A stretch of 51,580 nucleotides of DNA. It comes from an uncultured Haemophilus sp. GTDB taxonomy: Bacteria > Pseudomonadota > Gammaproteobacteria > Enterobacterales > Pasteurellaceae. The notes under the pieces are model-generated. The model saw nothing but the letters and a program-made list of their open reading frames with translations. It had not been told where the DNA came from and searched no databases. The stretch is taken from the NCBI RefSeq assembly GCF_905207935.1, contig NZ_CAJLNI010000003.1:1-51580 (forward strand), in the 5' to 3' direction. Position numbers and translations under genes: made by a program. Positions within the stretch are counted from its first letter, which is position 1. Each line of letters opens with the position of its first letter. Shown piece after piece: positions 47,802 to 51,580 of this stretch.

Positions 47802-49181
47802 TTAATTATGTGGATTGCGTGTGTTGGTGTTGACCAAGTTACGCATCAACAATGCATAATCAAGTTGGACGTCTTGTGGCACATCTAAAAAGACAAAATG
47901 GCCATCGCCAAGTGCGGCTTCCACATTTTCGTTTTTGCGATTGAGCATTTTTTCAATCTTAAAGACGATGTTGCCTTGTGGCGTCATCATTTCCACTTCA
48001 TCACCAAGCAAGAATTTATTTTTCACCGCTACTTCAGCCATGCCTTGCTCGTTACGTTTACCGGTAAATTCACCGACAAATTGTTGGCGTTCAGAGATAG
48101 AGTAGCCATATTCGTAATTTTGGTATTCATCGTGCGTATGACGACGTAAGAAACCTTCGGTATAACCACGATGCGCAAGGGATTCCAACGTATCCATTAA
48201 ACTTTCATCAAATGGTTTGCCTGCAGCCGCATCATCAATGGCTTTTCGGTAAACTTGTGCGGTTCTTGCGCAGTAATAGAATGATTTAGTACGACCTTCG
48301 ATTTTTAGAGAATGAACACCAAGTGCGGCCAATTTCTCTACGTGTTGTACGGCACGTAGATCTTTTGAGTTCATAAAGTACGTGCCGTGCTCATCTTCAA
48401 AAGCGGTCATTTGTTCATCTGGCTTTTGTGATTCGGTGTAAAGGAAGACTTTATCCGTTACTGCACCTTCGCCTAAAGTAGGTGCCACATTTTTCACTTC
48501 AATTTGTTGCGCAGGATCGATTTTCGGCACGATGTTGCCCACTTCATCCGTGGTGCCTTCTTCCATTTTGTATTCCCAACGGCAAGCATTGGTGCAAGTG
48601 CCTTGGTTTGGGTCACGTTTGTTGATATAGCCAGAAAGTAAGCAACGGCCAGAATATGCCATGCACAATGCACCGTGTACGAAAATTTCGAGTTCGATAT
48701 CTGGCACGTGTTGGCGAATTTCAGCGATCTCTTCAATGGATAATTCACGCGATAAAATCACACGAGTTAACCCCATTTGTTTCCAGAATTTGACAGTTGC
48801 CCAGTTTACCGCATTTGCTTGTACAGAAAGGTGAATATCAATATCTGGGAAGTTTTCACGCACCAACATGATTAAGCCTGGGTCAGACATAATTAAGGCA
48901 TCAGGGTCCATGTCGATGACAGGTTGTAAATCTTTGATAAAGGTTTTGAGTTTAGAGTTGTGCGGTGCAATGTTCACCACTACATAGAATTTTTTGCCAA
49001 GAGCATGGGCTTCATCAATCCCGATTTTTAAATTGGCATGATTAAATTCATTGTTGCGTACACGTAAGCTGTAACGTGGTTGGCCTGCATAAACGGCATC
49101 TGCACCATATGCAAAGGCATAGCGCATATTTTTGAGGGAGCCCGCAGGGGAGAGTAATTCAGGTTTAAATGGGGTTGTCAT
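47802..49181 (-). CDS. trhP: tRNA 5-hydroxyuridine modification protein TrhP (YegQ), peptidase U32 family
   Basis: TrhP is a U32-family protein needed for prephenate-dependent hydroxylation of U34 in several tRNAs. The 459 residues begin with the family start ELLSPAGSLKNMRYAFAYGADAVYAGQPRYSLR. The U32 signature is EIFVHGALCMAYSGRCLLSGYINKRDPNQGTCTNACRWEY, with the conserved cysteine set. It is full length. It marks the right border of the accessory region. The symbol yegQ is the older name. Confidence 0.93.
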   Translation of the reverse strand: MTTPFKPELLSPAGSLKNMRYAFAYGADAVYAGQPRYSLRVRNNEFNHANLKIGIDEAHALGKKFYVVVNIAPHNSKLKTFIKDLQPVIDMDPDALIMSDPGLIMLVRENFPDIDIHLSVQANAVNWATVKFWKQMGLTRVILSRELSIEEIAEIRQHVPDIELEIFVHGALCMAYSGRCLLSGYINKRDPNQGTCTNACRWEYKMEEGTTDEVGNIVPKIDPAQQIEVKNVAPTLGEGAVTDKVFLYTESQKPDEQMTAFEDEHGTYFMNSKDLRAVQHVEKLAALGVHSLKIEGRTKSFYYCARTAQVYRKAIDDAAAGKPFDESLMDTLESLAHRGYTEGFLRRHTHDEYQNYEYGYSISERQQFVGEFTGKRNEQGMAEVAVKNKFLLGDEVEMMTPQGNIVFKIEKMLNRKNENVEAALGDGHFVFLDVPQDVQLDYALLMRNLVNTNTRNPHN

Positions 49182-49312
49182 AATATTCTCTTGTCTGATT
49201 TCAGGTCAGTAGCTTGCTTTTGGCAAGCCGTATTAAAGGCCTGTATTTTAGGCAGATTTAGGGATTTGTAAAGTAAAAGTGCGGTTGGTTTTTCGATTGT
49301 TTTTTAGGCTAG

Positions 49313-49343
49313 AAATAAAAAAGGCGAACCATTCGTTCGCCTT
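49313..49343 (-). terminator. Terminator after the purine permease gene
   Basis: AAGGCGAAC / GTTCGCCTT stem (49321-49329, 49335-49343). The T-run is on the minus strand, 17 bases past the permease stop. Confidence 0.88.
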
Positions 49344-49359
49344 ATCAAGATGCATTTAA

Positions 49360-50676
49360 TTAAATCGCCCAACCGCCAGCATAGAATGTGACAAGGACAA
49401 TGGCGATGATAATCGTGCCGATGTTGAGTTTTTTCACATCGCCACTCACGATACGACCAATCACTAATGCCGCAAAGCCAAGCATGATACCCGTTACGAT
49501 GTTTGCCGTTAATACAATGAATACCGCACAAACTAAGCCGCTCATTGCACCCACGAAATCATCGAAGTCTAATTTGCTTACATTACTTAACATTAATAAG
49601 CCCACATACATTAACGCCGGTGCAGTTGCGTAGCCAGGCACTAAGAATGCAAGTGGTTGGAAGAATAACATTAATAAGAACAATACGCCGACGACGATAG
49701 CGGTGATACCCGTTTTACCGCCTGCGGCTGTACCTGCCGCAGATTCGATATAAACGGCGGCTGGCGCAGTACCAAATAAGCCTGAGAATAAGCTACTTAC
49801 AGAGTCAGAGGTTAAGGCTTTACCGCCGTTGATGATTTGTCCGTCTTTATCTAATAAGTCTGCTTGACCTGCAACGGCACGAATAGTCCCTGTTGCATCG
49901 AATACCGCCGTCATCACTAACGCAAAGACAATGGGTAAAATGGCCGGTTGTAATGCACCTTGTAAATCTAATTGTAAGAAAAGTGAGTTTTCACCAAAGG
50001 TTGGCATTTTGAAGATTTGGCCATTGAATGTGACGTTTGGATCGAAGATTAAACCTACGATAGTAATGGCGATGATGACCCATAAAATTCCACCTTTCAC
50101 TTTCATTTTTTCTAAGCCGATAATGAATGCAAGACCGATTAAGGACATCATCACAGGGAACGAGGTGAAATCACCTAATTTAACCGGTAAACCCGCTTGG
50201 TTGCCGACCACTAAGCCTACGCCGTTTGCGGCGATTAAAAGTAAGAATAAGCCGATCCCGATCCCCGCACCGTGAGCAATGCTTGACGGTAGATTACGTA
50301 AAATCCATGAACGAATACCTGTTGCCGAAATTAAGGTGAACACCAAACCCATGAGGAATACGGCACCTAATGCCACAGGAATAGAAACATGTTGACCAAT
50401 TACCAAGCTAAATGCGGTAAAAGCAGTTAATGAAATGGCACAGCCGATCGCCATTGGTGCATTTGCCCAAAAGCCGATTAAAATTGAACCAAGACCCGCC
50501 ACTAAACAGGTTGCGATAAACACTGATTCAGCCGGAAAGCCTGCATCACCAAGCATTTTAGGCACAACAATCACGGAATACACCATGGCTAAGAAGGTGG
50601 TTAAACCCGCAATGATTTCTTGACGAACCGTTGAACCGCGTTTGCTGAGTTCAAAGGTTTTTTCTAAACTTGACAT
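49360..50676 (-). CDS. AzgA/NCS2-type purine permease
   Basis: This is a 438-residue membrane protein with about a dozen or more hydrophobic segments. Family blocks are STVRQEIIAGLTTFLAMVYSVIVVPKML near the N-terminus, AHGAGIGIGLFLLLIAANGVGLVVG, FVFVLVMTAVFDATGTI-type (ALVMTAVFDATGTIRAVAG) and SSLFSGLFGTAPAAVYIESAAGTAAGGKTGITAIVVG. It resembles the adenine or hypoxanthine/guanine permeases (PurP/GhxP group); which base it carries cannot be told. ATG 50676 follows AGGGGAC; a longer frame adds 8 codons without support. PurR boxes upstream fit a purine role. Confidence 0.9.
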   Translation of the reverse strand: MSSLEKTFELSKRGSTVRQEIIAGLTTFLAMVYSVIVVPKMLGDAGFPAESVFIATCLVAGLGSILIGFWANAPMAIGCAISLTAFTAFSLVIGQHVSIPVALGAVFLMGLVFTLISATGIRSWILRNLPSSIAHGAGIGIGLFLLLIAANGVGLVVGNQAGLPVKLGDFTSFPVMMSLIGLAFIIGLEKMKVKGGILWVIIAITIVGLIFDPNVTFNGQIFKMPTFGENSLFLQLDLQGALQPAILPIVFALVMTAVFDATGTIRAVAGQADLLDKDGQIINGGKALTSDSVSSLFSGLFGTAPAAVYIESAAGTAAGGKTGITAIVVGVLFLLMLFFQPLAFLVPGYATAPALMYVGLLMLSNVSKLDFDDFVGAMSGLVCAVFIVLTANIVTGIMLGFAALVIGRIVSGDVKKLNIGTIIIAIVLVTFYAGGWAI

Positions 50677-50734
50677 AAAGTCCCCTAGGTTAATAATCAA
50701 AAAAAGACGTGCTATTTTATAGCAAATTGTTTAA

Positions 50735-50762
50735 AAGTAAACGTTTGCGCAACCGTTTTTTG
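50735..50762 (-). promoter_or_regulatory. PurR operator(s) upstream of the purine permease
   Basis: AAGTAAACGTTTGCGC (50735-50750) matches the PurR consensus ACGCAAACGTTTGCGT at 13 of 16 positions. An overlapping weaker candidate, with GCAACCGTTT as its core, lies at about 50747-50762. They are 59-86 bases upstream of the permease start, suggesting repression in purine excess. Confidence 0.75.
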
Positions 50763-50876
50763 TCAGTCTGGCGGGAAAGTGCGGTCAGTTTTGAGGATGT
50801 TTTTCGCATATTTTTTTATCGACTAAAAACTGCTATACTCTGAACGTTTTTAACGTAATCAAAAAAAGGAAAAACA

Positions 50877-51407
50877 ATGGCTGATTTTAATCAAATTTTA
50901 ACGCCAGGCGATGTAGATGCCGGCATTATCAATGTGGTAAATGAAATTCCAGAAGGTAGCTGCCACAAAATCGAATGGAACCGTAAAGTTGCAGCGTTCC
51001 AATTAGACCGTGTTGAGCCAGCGATCTTCGCAAAACCAACTAACTATGGTTTCATTCCGCAAACTTTAGACGAAGATGGCGATGAGTTAGACGTTTTATT
51101 ATTAACTCGCCAACCACTTGCGACAGGTGTATTCCTTGAAGCAAAAGTAATCGGTGTAATGAAATTCGTTGATGATGGCGAAGTGGACGATAAAATCGTT
51201 TGTGTGCCAGCAGATGATCGCGATACCGGCAATGCATACAACAGTCTTGCAGATGTGCCAGCGCAATTAATCAAACAAATTGAATTCCACTTCAATAACT
51301 ACAAAGCATTGAAAAAACCAGGTTCAACGAAAGTGACTCACTGGGGCGATGTAGAAGAAGCAAAAGAAGTGATTCGTGAATCAATCAAACGTTGGAATGA
51401 ACGTTAA
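50877..51407 (+). CDS. ppa: Inorganic pyrophosphatase Ppa
   Basis: Ppa is the soluble family I pyrophosphatase that hydrolyses PPi from biosynthesis. The 176 residues include EIPEGSCHKIEWN, NYGFIPQTLDEDGDELDVLLL with the metal-binding DxDxxD, and CVPADDRDTGNAYNSLADVP and FHFNNYKALKKPG. It is full length. The ribosome-binding site AAAGGAAA precedes the ATG. It is divergent from the permease, and a terminator follows. Confidence 0.97.
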   Translation: MADFNQILTPGDVDAGIINVVNEIPEGSCHKIEWNRKVAAFQLDRVEPAIFAKPTNYGFIPQTLDEDGDELDVLLLTRQPLATGVFLEAKVIGVMKFVDDGEVDDKIVCVPADDRDTGNAYNSLADVPAQLIKQIEFHFNNYKALKKPGSTKVTHWGDVEEAKEVIRESIKRWNER

Positions 51408-51427
51408 TTTTTCATGTTAATGAATTT

Positions 51428-51454
51428 AAAAGGCATCAGATTGATGCCTTTTTA
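51428..51454 (+). terminator. Rho-independent terminator after ppa
   Basis: AAAAGGCATCA / TGATGCCTTTTT stem with a GAT loop, then TTTATTT. Confidence 0.9.
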
Positions 51455-51484
51455 TTTATCTATGAGCAAAAGTGCGGTCAATTT

Positions 51485-51580
51485 TGACCAACCCAAAAAG
51501 TTGGACCCAACGTCTAACTTAGGTCGTTTCAGGAATTTGTGGTAAATTCACGGCTTCCACCGAGCCTAATGCTTTGGCTT
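51485..51580 (-). mobile_element. Edge of a probable IS3-family insertion sequence, cut by the window end
   Basis: From about 51485 the sequence TGACCAACCCAAAAAGTTGG, with TTGGACCC following, resembles an IS3/IS150-group terminal repeat. On the minus strand an open frame enters from the window edge and stops at 51519 (TAA), its last 19 residues being AKALGSVEAVNLPQIPETT, compatible with a transposase tail directly inside an IS end. The call rests on only 96 bases, so it is tentative. A Haemophilus uptake signal lies just outside, at 51470-51479. Confidence 0.45.

Overview
The window is a chromosomal segment of a Haemophilus-type member of the Pasteurellaceae, probably close to H. parainfluenzae or H. 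influenzae. Three things point there. The 9-base Haemophilus DNA-uptake signal AAGTGCGGT (and its complement ACCGCACTT) is scattered throughout. Base composition is AT-rich. Gene neighbourhoods are gammaproteobacterial: yhbE-obgE, dsbB-nhaB-fadR, rsmE-yqgE-ruvX, pgeF-rluD-bamD, ssrS-fau and queA-tgt-yajC-secD-secF. Species assignment is inference; no 16S gene is present.

Layout. 1-4 kb: a DMT transporter, obgE, the zinc-independent ribosomal protein pair L36/L31 under a Fur-family-like box, smpB and arcA. 4-14 kb: dsbD, a DoxX protein, purH and purD (PurR box before purH, REP-like hairpin element between them), a UPF0210 protein, two tandem paralogous lipoproteins, and glyA with a MetR-like box. 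14-35.7 kb: a Sel1-repeat protein, dsbB, nhaB divergent from fadR, rsmE-yqgE-ruvX, pgeF-rluD, bamD, 6S RNA with fau, clpB, mog-glnB-tqsA, then on the minus strand secF, secD, yajC, a TusA-like protein, a hemerythrin protein, tgt and queA.

35.85-47.6 kb is the accessory region: a type I-C CRISPR-Cas locus read leftward as cas3, [CD-NTase, SLATT], cas5, cas8c (with an internal cas11c start), cas7, cas4, [MBL hydrolase], cas1, cas2, leader and a 10-repeat array. Four points stand out. (1) The cas backbone is GC-richer than its surroundings and carries many copies of the Neisseriaceae DNA-uptake sequence (GCCGTCTGAA / GTCGTCTGAA), so it probably came from a Neisseria-like donor. (2) Two AT-rich cargo modules lie inside the operon in the same orientation: a two-gene CBASS-like pair (SMODS nucleotidyltransferase plus two-TM SLATT effector) between cas3 and cas5, and a ComEC-type metallo-beta-lactamase-fold hydrolase between cas4 and cas1. 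(3) cas5 has lost an internal segment and is frameshifted, so interference is probably impaired. (4) The CRISPR repeats occur in two forms that differ by a compensatory base-pair change in the hairpin stem.

47.6-51.6 kb returns to core genes: trhP (yegQ), a purine permease with PurR boxes, ppa, and the edge of what looks like an IS3-family element.

Coordinates of starts were chosen from ribosome-binding sites and family N-termini. All family assignments come from reading the sequence; no searches were run.
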